This document shows, piece after piece, positions 35,701 to 46,741 of a stretch of 64,000 bases of DNA. Each line of letters begins with the position of its first letter. Position 1 is the first letter of the stretch. Both the position numbers and the translations under genes were made by a program. The stretch lies in contig NW_026947493.1 in the NCBI RefSeq assembly GCF_034190915.1, forward strand, positions 45,626,501-45,690,500. The letters run 5' to 3'. The notes below the pieces were generated by a model. It was not told where the DNA came from. It saw only the letters and a list, made by a program, of their open reading frames with translations, and searched no databases. Source of the stretch: Cavia porcellus (taxonomy: Eukaryota > Chordata > Mammalia > Rodentia > Caviidae).

Positions 35701-36960
35701 GTCCACAGAATCCCTACCTTCACATCACATTGGAAACAATTAAGGAGTTTATAAAATTCCAATGTTTAAGTCTTAACTCAAAACTAAATAAAACTTCAGG
35801 AAGTGAAACCCAAGTAAGTGTTTTTTAGAGCTCCCAAGGTGACTCCAATTTGCACTTAACTTGAGATGCCTTGGGCTACAGCAAGTTTATCAGGCTACTA
35901 AGTAAGTGGGGAATAAAAAGGTAAGTTCATAGAAAGGCAAAACCCACTTTTGCCTCACAGATTTCCCACAAAATTGCCTTGGGACCAGCACACAAATGTA
36001 GGACCATTTTGTATCAGTCCGTCTAGTAACCTTGGGGAAAATTAGAATGACTTCTTGATGTTCATCAGTTTCATAATCCACATCACATAAGGCAATTTCT
36101 GGGCCTGTATAATAGTGTGGGGAGCAGATGAGCCTGAGACTGGCAAACTTCTTGAGCTTAGAGCAAAGGCAGTCCCAAGGACACGGAATGCCAGAGACAG
36201 ACTGTGAAAACAAGCTGACCTCAAGCTCAGTTGCATATCAACAGGTGTCTGGCCTTGGTGCTCTTCCCTGTTAACTGCAGTACAGATAGCTTTGAAAATG
36301 TTTTGCTTGCAGTGTTCTCAGCATATGTTGTCTCAATCCCATCGCATGCTTTTTCCAATGGTTTTTTTTCTTTTTTTGGTTTTACTTTGCATTAATAAAG
36401 ATGCTGGAGTTGAGACACTGTCACTGCCTCTCCATCAGAAAGGTCAGGTCCCACCTGGTCCCAGCTTTCCTTTAAGTATGTGTCTATAGCTTTTTATTAA
36501 CCTCTGGAGGCCCCTCAGAGAACCCAATACCCACACAGACTGTGGCAATATAGGGCAACCAATACATTACCCAGAGCTGTATCAATAATATATTAGGGCA
36601 TCAAAATATTTTGTCTGTTAAGATTCTACCATCTTGCATGCTTAATTCTTTTCTACCAAAATGTTTATCACAGTGCAGATATTGCCAGAAGGATTCTGTG
36701 GGATTGCTGTATGTTCCTAACTAACAAGTTTATTATTCAAGAGTGGTATTTAGCTACCATGGCACAATGCTGAGAATGGAAAAATCTGTGGTGGTTTATA
36801 GAGCCAACATAAAACCTTCCATATGATAGAAATTTAAAATCAGGGAGCCAAGTCTCTAACAGCTGAAAACAATAAGTCTAATTAGCTTCATTTTCTTTAA
36901 AAAGAAGTAAACTATACCATTTCTAATAGTGGTTTGGTTTAAAATATTTACTTTAAAGAC
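32761..36960. other. Long unassigned stretch, no recognised transposons
   Basis: About 4.2 kb in which I recognise no SINE, LINE, LTR or DNA transposon. The longest open frames (minus strand, 107 codons at 35890-36213; 83 codons at 34202-34453) have no domain and no splice context that I can defend. The low repeat density makes this a reasonable place to look for conserved noncoding sequence. Confidence 0.4.
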
Positions 36961-38010
36961 AGATTATGGCTGGATACACTGAAAATTCTCAAAATCAAAA
37001 TGTTCCTGGATACTGGCATAAAAATAGCAGAAAATAAGACAGTGTATATATGTGTCACATAATCATAGTATACCCCATATATATGTACTATCGTTATATG
37101 GCCATTAATGAAAATAATGAAAATGTTAGAAATAAAAGTTGACTACCTATTCCATTCACAATGCTGAAGAAGAATACAAAAAATAGAAGACATTAATGTG
37201 TAGGATCTATAAAAAGAAAGTTATAAAATTCTGCAAATATATAAATAGGGACATAATAGAAGAGCCATATATGGATGGAAAGAAAAAACAATAAGAAAGT
37301 CTAAATGTTTCCCAAAATAATTTTTAAATTTTGCATAATTCTCATCAAAGTTCCATTTTAATATATTTAGAAGTAGTATAAAAATATTTAATTTTTTTTC
37401 TGAGAAAAGAACAGAGAGGTAACTTTCAAAAGACTAACAAGAAAGGGCCAGTTTCAGATAATTAAATATATCATAAATCTACATTCATTAATGGAATATT
37501 GTAGAGATATTTTAAAAGGCATAAAAATTAGAAAACAAAATAAGAAACTCAGAAATGAGCATTAATGAAAATTTAATATTATTTGTAATTTGAAGAATAA
37601 TAAATTTAGGGGAAAATATAATTATTTAGTGACTGACTGGAGAAACTAATTAAATTTTTGAATCAGCTTAGACCTTTGCTTTATAATGTAAAGATAGAAA
37701 AATATATACCAAAAATAAAAGTGTAAATCTCTAAAGAAACTGTGGACTATTATTTGTTTGCTAGATTTGAGACATAAAAATAATATGTATTGAGAAAAAA
37801 CAAAAATGCTATTTGGTTGCCTATACACTTTTAAACATACACAAACCAATAACCCAAATTTAAAAAATTTCTAAGAAAAAAATAGAAGGAATATTTACCA
37901 AAACAACAGAGTTAACACATAATGAGCTTAATTCAATCCACAAGAAATATGTTGACCTCATTATAAGAAAGAAGGCAGAAGACGATGAGGGAGTAACAAA
38001 CCAATGAGGA
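36960..38010 (+). pseudogene. Old L1 ORF2 fragment
   Basis: Plus-strand L1 ORF2-like fragments: 'ggctggatacactgaaaatt', 'gtaggatctataaaaagaaa', 'aattctcatcaaagttccat', 'ttcattaatggaatattgta' and 'caatccacaagaaatatgtt'. It is very decayed, with no surviving frame. Confidence 0.65.
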
Positions 38011-38332
38011 GAAAACACAAGCACACAGCAGGCAAAGACAGAGCACAACCTCAGGGTGATTTAAAAGTAAAAACTAAGGGAATAAGACAGCAAATAGAAG
38101 TTTTATAAATCGTCGTATTCATTGATGATTAGGGTACTCCAAGGCTACTCCTTTCCTGGGCACTCATTTAAACATAATTTACAGGGAAAACAAAGCAATC
38201 AGAAGACTATCCAAAAGTAAGACAAATGTTATAGACCATCAGGTTAATAGCATTATACATAACAATAAATCATAAGCCTGAGAAATGGTCAGTGCTTTGG
38301 GAATGGGTCAAAATGCACGCCCAGGGCTGGGA

Positions 38333-38396
38333 ATTTAGCTCAGTGTTATAAGCGCCTGCCTGGCAAGAGTGAGGTCATGCGTTCGATCCCCGTTAC

Positions 38397-38428
<32 letters not shown>
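38333..38428 (+). mobile_element. ID-type SINE
   Basis: 'gggctgggaatttagctcag' (A box), 'cgcctgcctggcaagagtga', 'gcgttcgatccccgtta' (B box), then a pure A-tail of about 28 bp. The near-identical flanks 'aaatgcacgcccag' and 'aaacatgcccaaag' suggest a target-site duplication. The long pure tail suggests a relatively recent insertion. Confidence 0.93.
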
Positions 38429-38473
38429 ATGCCCAAAGAATAGAACAATACAACAAATAAAAATCACTCTCTT

Positions 38474-38660
38474 GGGTTGGCACACACTTATAATACCAGC
38501 ACTTGGGAAGGCTAAGACAGCAAGCTCACAAATTTAAACTCAGCCTGAGCAAGTTAGCTACACAGAAAGATCCTGTCTCAAAATTTAGAAGGGGTGGTGA
38601 TGATCTGGGATGTAGTACAGTGCAGAGACCATGGGTTCAGTCTCAAGCCAAAAACGTTTT
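38474..38660 (+). mobile_element. B1-ID dimeric SINE (B1-dID type)
   Basis: The left half is B1 ('ggttggcacacacttataat' to 'gatcctgtctcaaaa'). The right half is a decayed ID ('gatctgggatgtagtacagt', 'gggttcagtctcaagcc'). It has the same arrangement as the copy at 3101. Confidence 0.8.
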
Positions 38661-39467
38661 GAAAAATGAGTTGCAAAAATATCTAGATATAGAATCAAGT
38701 AAAAGAACGAGGGTCCAGTAAAGCAACACATGTAAATTAGAACACATGCACACTTAAATATTTTTAAAGTGTTTTAGCCCATACCATGAACATATGCTCA
38801 TACAATATCCTGAAAGAAAATATGCCAAGAAGCAGAGTTCTCTGACAGTTAGAACTGGAAATTTTTATCTTCTTCCTAATAATTTTATGGATCATAACTA
38901 GATTCATGGAATCTAATAACAAATAAAAGGCATTCTTTAAATGATAGACATTTTGGTAGACTTTCCTCTTGGGATTACCCTAATTAAGGAGTCAGGATAG
39001 AAGTAAGTACGTATTTGAGCATTAAATTACACCTTTTGTGGCTTCCCTTGCCTCATAGTTCAATCTGGATTTGAACCTGAAAAAAAATATTTCTTCTCTA
39101 AAATGTCTGAACATCTTCTGCTACTGCAAATATTTCCTACCACATTCTCACCAAATTCAATTATTGAGACTCTTTGAAAGATAACAACATAACTAGACTG
39201 GGAAATATGCGTAGGCATGAATTCTCCAGCCGAGTGTCTTGCCTAATGGTTGCTACAAGGACAAAATGGGAATCTCTGAGGTTATCAGAGGGATTCTGTA
39301 GCCACCACCATCACAGATACCAACTGCAGGGGGACAGTCAGACCAGCTCTCCCAATAAACAAGAGCTCTTGCATTTGGTGAGAAAACAGAAATACCAAGA
39401 GACGAGAGTTAAAAATCAATTTTATCCACTTTTCTTGTTAGTTTATTGATTCAACTCTTATATTTTT
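38661..39467. other. Unassigned DNA flanking the intact half-L1
   Basis: No supported gene or repeat. It ends with the left target-site duplication of the half-L1. Confidence 0.4.
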
Positions 39468-39482
39468 AAGAGTTAAAAATCT
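39468..39482 (+). repeat. Left target-site duplication of the intact half-L1
   Basis: 'aagagttaaaaatct', repeated exactly at 42621-42635. The leading two As of the right copy cannot be told apart from the A-tail. An A-rich target of this kind is normal for L1 endonuclease (TTTT/AA-like nick on the opposite strand). Confidence 0.97.
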
Positions 39483-40228
39483 GAGAGATCGGAGAACATG
39501 ACGGACAGACAGCAGCAGCTACTGAAGGCTCTCTGAAAGACTCGGCTCAGAGGCCAGGAATGATGCGGACTAAGGAGATACGAAACAGTAGAGATGTGCT
39601 CTGCTGACTCAGGAACGAACTGGGCTGAGAGAATCCAACTTAGAATGCGGTCCTGGCGCTAAAATAGGAACAGAGAAGTCTCGGTGTGGAGGCTCGACCG
39701 CGCGCCATTGGAAACCGCGATTTGGGTTTCCCGCCGCCCGGCGGCTGGCTGCCTCCACAGCGGCTCGGCAAGGAGAGACGCGCCGAGCTCTGGGAACGGG
39801 AGTCTGCGAACGGAGTCGGAAACAGGACGGACAAGGAGGAAAACTGACTGGTGGCGAGGTGAGCGAGAAACTGACTCCCTACCACAGTTTGACTCCAGCG
39901 GAGGTTTTTCTGGGCTCAGGCAGTCCTGTAAGAGCAGGGCGCGGTGGCAACTCCAGCCGCACATTCCCCTCTCGGACGGGATTGGTGAAAGGTGCCTGGC
40001 CTGAGTGACGCTGCTGGCGGACTCCCTAGGCTGGCCTAACCCAGATCCCAGAGCCTGACGGTGGCCCGGAGGAGCGACCGACTCCCGCGTAGGCTGCCTC
40101 CTCCGCAACTCCCTGGGGCGCAGCGGTGGGCGGGAACAACTAGCCAGCGCAATTTGATCAGGCTGTGGCTGACAGGCAGGGAAGCCGGGCCTCCTTTGTA
40201 AGCTTGCATTTTATAAGGAACAGAAAAT
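39483..40228 (+). promoter_or_regulatory. CpG-rich 5' UTR / internal promoter of the half-L1
   Basis: About 750 bp, GC-rich unlike everything around it. I count about 21 CpG dinucleotides in 39661-39840. It holds 'cgcgccattgg' at 39701-39711, which combines a YY1-like GCCATT core with an inverted CCAAT box (ATTGG). Both site types are common in promoters, and YY1 sites are known in primate L1 5' UTRs. That this region drives transcription is inference. It has no obvious similarity to the 5' UTRs at 30668, 47087 and 48428. Methylated CpGs decay quickly, so their survival supports a young age. Confidence 0.75.
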
Positions 40229-41278
40229 ATGGGGAAGGGAAGCAACAAGAAAGGCTCCTCAGCCCCCAATTCTGAGAAACAGGCAATAGTGGACACCGCA
40301 CCAATATACATTAAGCGCCATATAGAGAGCCTCATAGACCAATTCAGGAATGAAGTTATCAATGACCTGAAGCTAGAAGTATGCAGAATAGTTAGAGAAA
40401 TGCTAAGCACCACCCAGGAAAAAGCAGATGGTGGAATGGAAGAACAGAAAAAGGGAGAATTGCTTGATGGAGAAAACAGAGAAAGCATTGAGTATGTGAA
40501 GCAGGTTCAAAGGGACTATCAAGAAATTAAGAAGTCTATCGAAGACTGGCATAACAGCTTGAAAGAAACTAAGGACAGACTATCTGAATTGGAGGGCAGA
40601 CTTGAAACATGGGAGAATGAAATGAAAAACTTCTTAAAAATAACAAAGAAACACACAGCAATAATACAAAGACAAGAAGATGATAAGAGGAGCCATAACT
40701 TAAGGATTAAGAACATCAAAGAAGAAGTAGGGACACAAACAAGTGAACTACAAAAGCTACTCACAGAAATAATCCAGGAGAATTTTCCTAATTTAGCAAA
40801 AGGTAAAGATACTCAGATGTATGAGGCATACAGGACCCCAGCTACCTACAACCCTAACAGAGAAACACCCAGGCATATAATAATAAAAATTCCAGAAATT
40901 CAATACAAGAACAGAATATTAAAAGCTGTAAGAGACAAGAAACAGATCACTTACAAGGGAATACCCATCAGAATTACAGCAGATTTCTCTTCACAAACCA
41001 TCAAATCACGAAGAGCATGGGGAGAAATAATTCAAGCTTTGAAAGATAATAATCTCCAGCCAAGATTGAGATATCCTGCACAACTGTCCCTGGAAATTGA
41101 TGGAAAAACGAGGTGCTTCCAGGATAAAGAGGAACTGGGGGAATTTGCAACCACCAATTCAACCCTACAGAAAGTATTGCAGGATATTCTAAAAAAAGAA
41201 AAATACAAAGAACCCAGAAATAGTGGCGGGAAGGCCACAACGAATGGAGCAGAGAACAAAATGAAGAAAACAAACTGA
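40229..41278 (+). CDS. L1-type ORF1 protein, intact, 349 residues
   Basis: The protein is a full-length LINE-1 ORF1p homologue. In the family this is a trimeric RNA-binding protein and nucleic-acid chaperone that coats retrotransposon RNA in cytoplasmic particles. Visible domains: a basic N-terminus (1-45), a coiled coil (about 85-150), an RRM (about 156-250) with NLRI at 157-160 and TPRHIIIKI at 213-221, and the C-terminal domain (about 251-315) with RRAWGEI at 261-267 and RYPA at 281-284. N157, R159, R235, R261 and Y282 lie where human ORF1p has known RNA-binding residues (from memory). A lysine-rich tail follows. The length is normal (human 338, mouse about 357). The ATG has A at -3 and G at +4, a strong context, and follows the 5' UTR directly. 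No frame for ORF2 follows. Probably translatable; whether it is expressed is unknown. Confidence 0.95.
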   Translation: MGKGSNKKGSSAPNSEKQAIVDTAPIYIKRHIESLIDQFRNEVINDLKLEVCRIVREMLSTTQEKADGGMEEQKKGELLDGENRESIEYVKQVQRDYQEIKKSIEDWHNSLKETKDRLSELEGRLETWENEMKNFLKITKKHTAIIQRQEDDKRSHNLRIKNIKEEVGTQTSELQKLLTEIIQENFPNLAKGKDTQMYEAYRTPATYNPNRETPRHIIIKIPEIQYKNRILKAVRDKKQITYKGIPIRITADFSSQTIKSRRAWGEIIQALKDNNLQPRLRYPAQLSLEIDGKTRCFQDKEELGEFATTNSTLQKVLQDILKKEKYKEPRNSGGKATTNGAENKMKKTN

Positions 41279-42620
41279 CAGCTACTGACAGAAAAAGAGC
41301 TCAACAGAAATGAGACAGAGAAGATTGGATGATAGGAACAGCTTTTTTTGGAGAAAATGACATCTTAATAGGTAATGCTGATTTAGTACCATCTTGTTTG
41401 GAAGTCTCATCTAGCTTTTGTTCTTCTGTCTCCAATGGTCTAAACAGGTTGTATCTTATTGGATTTTGTTATGTACGATAGTATAAGCAAAAACCTTTTA
41501 AAGACAAGGAGATTATACAGAGACCATTGTTCATTTTCTGTTAGTCGATTCTAAATGCTCTATAATGCTGTCATTCTCTTAAATGGTTTTACATTGTTTT
41601 GATATACTTAATGCTACAGTATATGAAGTTGTACTCAAGGACTTCAGGGAGGGAGTCAATATGGTAACTATTTTTGGGTCAGGATTATCTGGTGGTGAAA
41701 CACTATTCTGTTTAAATGGTTATGTTTTGATCTGCCCTGTTTCGCTGTTATGCCCTCTTTTTTCTCAATCTCCACTCCATTATTTACTTTTTTATTTTTA
41801 TCCATTTAATTAAAGGGAAAAATATAGCAGGATATAATATAGTAACCCACTTTGACTTTCTATTATCTCAATTTGAAGCCCTGTATTACTCTCACCATCT
41901 TGTTTTTGACTGAGGTTCCTCTATTCTGTTTTGCTGGATAGTATCAGGTTCGAAAGTTTAGGCATCAGCTGAGAAGATAATGAGATTCATTATAACGCCC
42001 ATTCTCGTTGACTTTTATCTACTTTTGAAGACCTACAATATCTCCAATGTTTTGGTTTTGTCGGTTTTATTCTTTACGGTTTTGTTCAATTGTATTACAA
42101 CTAATGATATAGGCAATTCTATTAGAAATAGCGGGAGGCATTATGGTAACCATTGTTGATCACCTTGTATTATGTTTTTATATTATCTATTGTGTCCACC
42201 CTTTTGACTTGACCGATTCTGTTCTGTTATGTCACATTTGGTTTTACTCTTTTCCAAGAAAGCAATAAGAACCGTGGGAGCAATGAAACCCAAAAATATG
42301 TAATAGTCACGGTACAAAAGAGAGGAAAAGAAAGTGCTCTAAACTATATAACTGCATGTATATTTAAATGTATAAGATAGAAAATGATATCACAGAGTTT
42401 TATTGGATCATTGAACAGAACTGTTTGCAGTATCATTGTTGGAATGTCCACTCTACAAGCTTTAATTTTGTGACTTGAACAATTATTTCTAAGATGGCAA
42501 TATGTAATCCATTAACTAGTGATTTCCTACTGCGCATTTTTTTCTTCTGTAAATCTGTATAACTTGTACCCCTTCACTGTTTTTTTTTTCTTTCTTTTCT
42601 TTTCTCCTTAAATAAAAAAA
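41279..42620 (+). other. Half-L1 3' UTR
   Basis: About 1.33 kb of T-rich sequence between the ORF1 stop and the A-tail. It contains loosely repeated modules, for example 'atatggtaactatttttggg' (41660) and 'ttatggtaaccattgttgat' (42143). The end (42240-42620) matches the 3' ends at 27290-27530 and 51840-52100. The 76-codon frame at 41583 is not conserved in the other copy and is not a gene. Confidence 0.85.
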
Positions 42621-42635
42621 AAGAGTTAAAAATCT

Positions 42636-43007
42636 ATGTACTTACAGATTTTAATAGTGATTTCTGAAAGTAAAACACATTTGGATTCACTAATATAATG
42701 ACTTGGGAATATGATTTAATTTTTTCCAGGCGAATACTGTCTAAGATAACTTGCATTTTTCCTAATTCTCTCTAAACATACTTGCCCATAAATCTAGGCT
42801 TTTTACGTATTATTTTCCTCCTGTTCATGCACACATATACTAACTTCTATGGATTCCAAACTTAGCAAAGACAGGCAGGAATATTTTGGTGAGCACTTTC
42901 TTTCCACTTTACATAGTGTGATTGAGCCACAGCATGGTGATACCTGCCGCTAATTATTTTCCTAAAGCAAACACCATCTGTTAGGAAATTTCCATTGCTA
43001 TTTTTTT
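42636..43007. other. Unassigned DNA
   Basis: Right flank of the half-L1, with nothing recognised. Confidence 0.4.
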
Positions 43008-43140
43008 ATTCAGCAAGCCAGTCACTTATGAAACATTTATGGAACACGAAGTATATGATAGACACCATGCCGTGTCCTTGTGATACTGTGATACTGTGAT
43101 TAAGCCTTGCTCTCTGTTCTTGCAGTATTTACATTAAACT
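43008..43140 (-). repeat. Ancient mammalian interspersed repeat (L2-like), minus strand
   Basis: 'ttattcagcaagccagtcac', 'aacatttatggaacacgaag', 'tatgatagacaccatgccgt' and 'ttgtgatactgtgat' follow the widely known 'attcaacaaatatttattgagc…tgccaggcactg…gggatac' sequence. The strand call assumes the L2 reading. Confidence 0.6.
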
Positions 43141-44990
43141 TATTCCTGTTTATAGGATCAGACGATGGCATCAAAATACCTACTCTCATTGATTCAGCAA
43201 ATGTTACTGGATGCCACACCCGCAAAGCTCGATGTAACCCTTGTTCACACTTGCCCTAGCCTACTTCCATTCCAAATATTTTGGACATGTGCATATCAGT
43301 CTTCTCAGACCTCATTTCCCCTCTTCCTGTCATCAGTTACAGAAACTCAGAAACTACTAGCCTTTTACTGAAATTTTGAATGACTTTAATTTGCTTAGGC
43401 TTGTGTTGAGTATGAACAGTTACACATAGACCACTGATAATTTATAAAATTCAGTAATCAGAAATCTCTGGGTACCCGGGGTGAACTGTAAGGCTTTCAA
43501 ACAACTTAGTGGTGGGCCAGGGGGAAACTCAACAGCTCAAGGAGCCATCACTACCTACTCTAATATTTTGTGCCTGTCTCATCTCTTTATCTATGATCAG
43601 ATGGGAAGAACTACATAATTATGTTCAAGAGGACTCCAGTTAGTTTTATAAAATTTGAGGGCTGCTCGAAATACATTCTTACAACCACTGCACTAGTACT
43701 CTGACTATGGCTTTAGAAAACTTAAAAGCAAGAGTTTTAAGAGTAGATCACTCTTTAAAGGAGAGATACATAATGAAAACATAAATTGACAAAGTTGAGG
43801 AAAAAACAAATATTTCTATTGACTGGATTACACAAAATTACAGACTTTATAAAGCATCTTTCATTAAATATGTGCAATTGAATGAATAGTTAAATAAAAC
43901 ATTTTAAAACACTAAAATACATCAATGTACACATACACACATATATACGTGAAGATACAACTACATGAAAATGTATTAACTAAAGTCCTAACTGGCTTCT
44001 GTTCATCTGTCCTTAAAAACAGCAAGACTTCACAGCTATGTTGATGCTTCTATTACAAACCCAGTTTGTTATTTACTAAAAATGATGATTATTTTCACAT
44101 GTGTTACTGATGTAATCCCTTAATATATGTTCTTTTTTATTGTTGTTCTTTCTTTCACGATCATTTCAACAATAATATAGTTAGCACTCGTGTGGAACTA
44201 ACTATACACCAGTCTCTGCTTTAAGAACAAAGGTGAAATCTTGACATATGAAAAATGAACCAAATCTAAAGTCGGTTTTAATCTATGAAAGTGTTTATGT
44301 TTTAATCTAAAACATTACCTCAGGGCTTCTTAACTTCAGCAGTAATGACATTTTAGCTAAACAATTATTGTTTAAAGGCTGTACAATTATTTTTTAAAGG
44401 CTGTACAAGGATATTCAGAAACATTCTTGACCTCTGCTCACTAGATGCCACGGTATTACCTTCTCCTACCAATTCAACAACTGAAAATATTTCCAGAATG
44501 CTAGGGAAAAGGAGGTCAAAATAATCCCTAGTTGAAATTGCAATAATTTTCAGAGTAATACAATATTTTTAAAAGTTTCTAGCAGCAACTTTAACAATAT
44601 AATGAAACATCCTAGTAGTATAATATCAAACTATATTAAAAATATGCTGACTATTGTGATAGGAGAGACTCATGATTCCCACTGAATAAATAATGGCCAG
44701 ATTATAGTGGAAAGTCATGAATACTGCCTTTAATAAACTTACAGATAATTCAATATGTTCAGAGAATAACAATAAGAAATCTCTGAAATCCTGAGGAAGA
44801 CGGCTGAAGAAGCATGACATGTCCGTAAGGCATAACTCAGAGAGACATCCAAAATCCCTTCAGAAATCAAAAGAAATAAATCTCTTCAGAAATTGGGGGG
44901 TTTGTTGTTTGTCTTTTTTGTTTTGTTTTTTGCTGTATGAAGAGGTAGAAAGAATCAATGAGAGAAAACTTATAGTCAGACGTGTTTGTA
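43141..44990. other. Unassigned AT-rich DNA
   Basis: No supported gene or repeat. Around 44370-44410 a 25-bp segment ('aaaggctgtacaa') occurs twice in tandem. Confidence 0.4.
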
Positions 44991-44991
44991 A

Positions 44992-45892
44992 ATGTAATGG
45001 TTTGAAAACTGACCGTCAGTTTAAATACCAGCTGATCTGAACCAGCGGGGTGCCGAGTGTAGAGGGTTCACCAGAGGACACTTGCCACCATAAAAAGGAG
45101 TAGTTGAGAAGAAGAGAGTAGCATTGTGAGTTCTCCTAAGTGTTGTTGTTGTTGTTGTTTGGACCTGTTGGTTCTTTTGGCGCTATTGGCTCTCCTAAAG
45201 GAACTTGTCCTGCCAGCTCTCCTGATACAAACTCGGCTGTGATCATCAGAGGAGCTCAGGACCTTGTCACTGAGAATGGCTGAGGTTCACTTTGGGGGAG
45301 CTTTGGTCTGAGCATCACTTCCTGGTTCCACAGAGATGTACGCTGTTCATTCTCCCAGAGAAGCTGGTCATACTGGCTTCCTGATATGAACTCAATTGTT
45401 CTCTTCATTGGAGGAACTCAGGATCTCACTATCACTGAGGATGGCTGTGGTACTTTTCAGGGGAGCCCTGGTCCTTATTTTGAGTGTCACTTCTTGGCTC
45501 CAGTGCAGAGCCCTCGACCTGCTGGCACCGCACCTTCACCCTGCAGGGATAGACACTCTGGCTTCCACTGCTGACCACTGGGCCTTTCCAGCATAAATCC
45601 ATGAAACAGACTTGCATGAGTCATTGTTGTGGGCTCCAGTTGGATTCATGAGGGACATTGTCATGGGCTCTAGGTCTTTAGGTGGACTCGTGTAGGACAT
45701 TGCTGTGAGATCCAGGTCCTCAGCTAGATTCCTTGGGTCTCAGTGTATGGATAGATTGCCTGTATTTATTGTATTTAACATTTGGGTGACTATTACAAAA
45801 TAATACTGTAAATTATGTGTCTTGTATGTAATCGTTTTTCTTGCAATCCCTGACTACAACAGTAAGAGATAACCAAGAAGAGACTAAGACAC
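44992..45892 (+). mobile_element. Probable LTR with internal tandem repeats, unclassified
   Basis: A GC-richer block that starts with the MaLR-like 'tgtaatggtttgaaaactga' and ends with a MaLR-like 'gataaccaagaagagacta'. Inside, a unit of about 159 bp is repeated (compare 'cctgatacaaactcggctgt' at 45221 with 'cctgatatgaactcaattgt' at 45380), with a partial third unit upstream and a (GTT)n run at 45140. Between 45600 and 45730 a shorter unit of about 40 bp ('gggctcca…ggacattg') repeats about three times. No open frame has a domain. It may be an expanded LTR, but I cannot name a family. Confidence 0.45.
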
Positions 45893-46261
45893 AGTTCTTC
45901 ATCACCCAGCAGAAATTAAAATGCAGTAAGAATATGAGGAAAGTAAAACATGTTTAAAACACCCAAAGATTATCTTTTCCTCTATTTATGGCTACTTCCA
46001 TTTCCATATTTAAAGAGTAGACAGAGTGCCTCCACCAGGGTTGTTTTTGTGGCTGGTTAGTTACCTCACCCAACCCTGGGTTACAAAAACAGATCACATT
46101 GAAAACAATCAAAATAATAGCATAAGGAAATGATGCCATGTTACTTACTGAACATCTTCTGACCAAAAACAATTCAACCACAATCATCACAGGGGATGGA
46201 GGCACATCTATGTCTTCAGGCAGATAGCAGAAAGTTTTAAGAAAAATTTAAGATAAGAAGC
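45893..46261. other. Unassigned DNA
   Basis: Nothing recognised between the tandem-repeat block and the L1 3' UTR fragment. Confidence 0.4.
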
Positions 46262-46740
46262 ATATTCTTAAGAAGCCAAGCTGGGCCTGGGAGAAGCATG
46301 TCAAGAAGCTAGTTTGCCTTCCAGTAAGCCACACACGTCATGCAGAGCCCAAGAAGAGAGATGCCAGCCAACCGGCACACAGGCTAAGAATCCAAACTCC
46401 CGCTCCATACACACGCAAACTGTAAGCAATTGGCTGGTTTGGAGAACAGGCTGAGTTGATAGTACAAAAATAACTAAATGTGTGTATTGTTTGATTACTT
46501 TGCAGCCCTAAGGCCAGTATTCTGAGCATCTACTAGGAGGTCAACAGTATGCAATATGGCAAACATGTGGGATTTCCTTCTATTTTGTTTTTGGAACCAA
46601 ATATTGTTCTCACTGTTTTATTCTGTTCCAATTTATTGTTTTTTTTATTCAGTGTTATGTTTTGATTGGTTTTATTGTTTTGTTTTATTTGATTTTACTA
46701 TATCTGATGGACATAGTAAATAAATTACAAATCAATAATA
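46262..46740 (+). mobile_element. L1 3' UTR fragment
   Basis: Homologous to 57236-57790: shared blocks are 'cctaaggccagtattctgag' / 'cttaaggccagtagtctaag', then 'gatttccttct' and 'actgttctcactgtttt', followed by the T-rich 'tgattggttttattgttttg' part. The fragment breaks off where a 7SK pseudogene begins. No ORF2 sequence precedes it. Confidence 0.75.
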
Positions 46741-46741
46741 A

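Larger units (their letters stand above)
39483..42620 (+). mobile_element. Complete half-L1 (HAL1-type) retrotransposon with intact ORF1
   Basis: A 3138-bp element bounded by a perfect 15-bp target-site duplication. Its order is: CpG-rich 5' UTR (39483-40228), intact ORF1 (40229-41278), a long AT-rich 3' UTR (41279 to about 42610) and an A-tail with AATAAA at 42611-42616. There is no ORF2: no endonuclease or reverse transcriptase motif occurs in any frame, and the distance between ORF1 and the tail is far too short. This matches the half-L1 (HAL1) plan known from mammals. Such elements depend on L1 ORF2 protein supplied in trans. The intact frame, undecayed CpGs and perfect duplication argue for a recent insertion. 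The 3' UTR is homologous to those at 27245 and 50610, so it is a family rather than one deleted copy. Confidence 0.93.

Noticed and set aside
15731..38428. ID elements as true tRNA genes
   Set aside because: They resemble tRNA-Ala only in the A and B boxes; the acceptor stem does not pair, A-tails follow, and target-site duplications flank several copies.
40036..41304. Several antisense open frames opposite the half-L1 ORF1 (up to 150 codons)
   Set aside because: They are reverse-strand shadows of an A-rich coding frame and encode low-complexity Ser/Phe/Leu-rich strings.
39483..42620. Simple local deletion of ORF2 from one L1 copy
   Set aside because: A second element with its own target-site duplication has the same ORF1-to-3' UTR arrangement, and no ORF2 edge is left in either.
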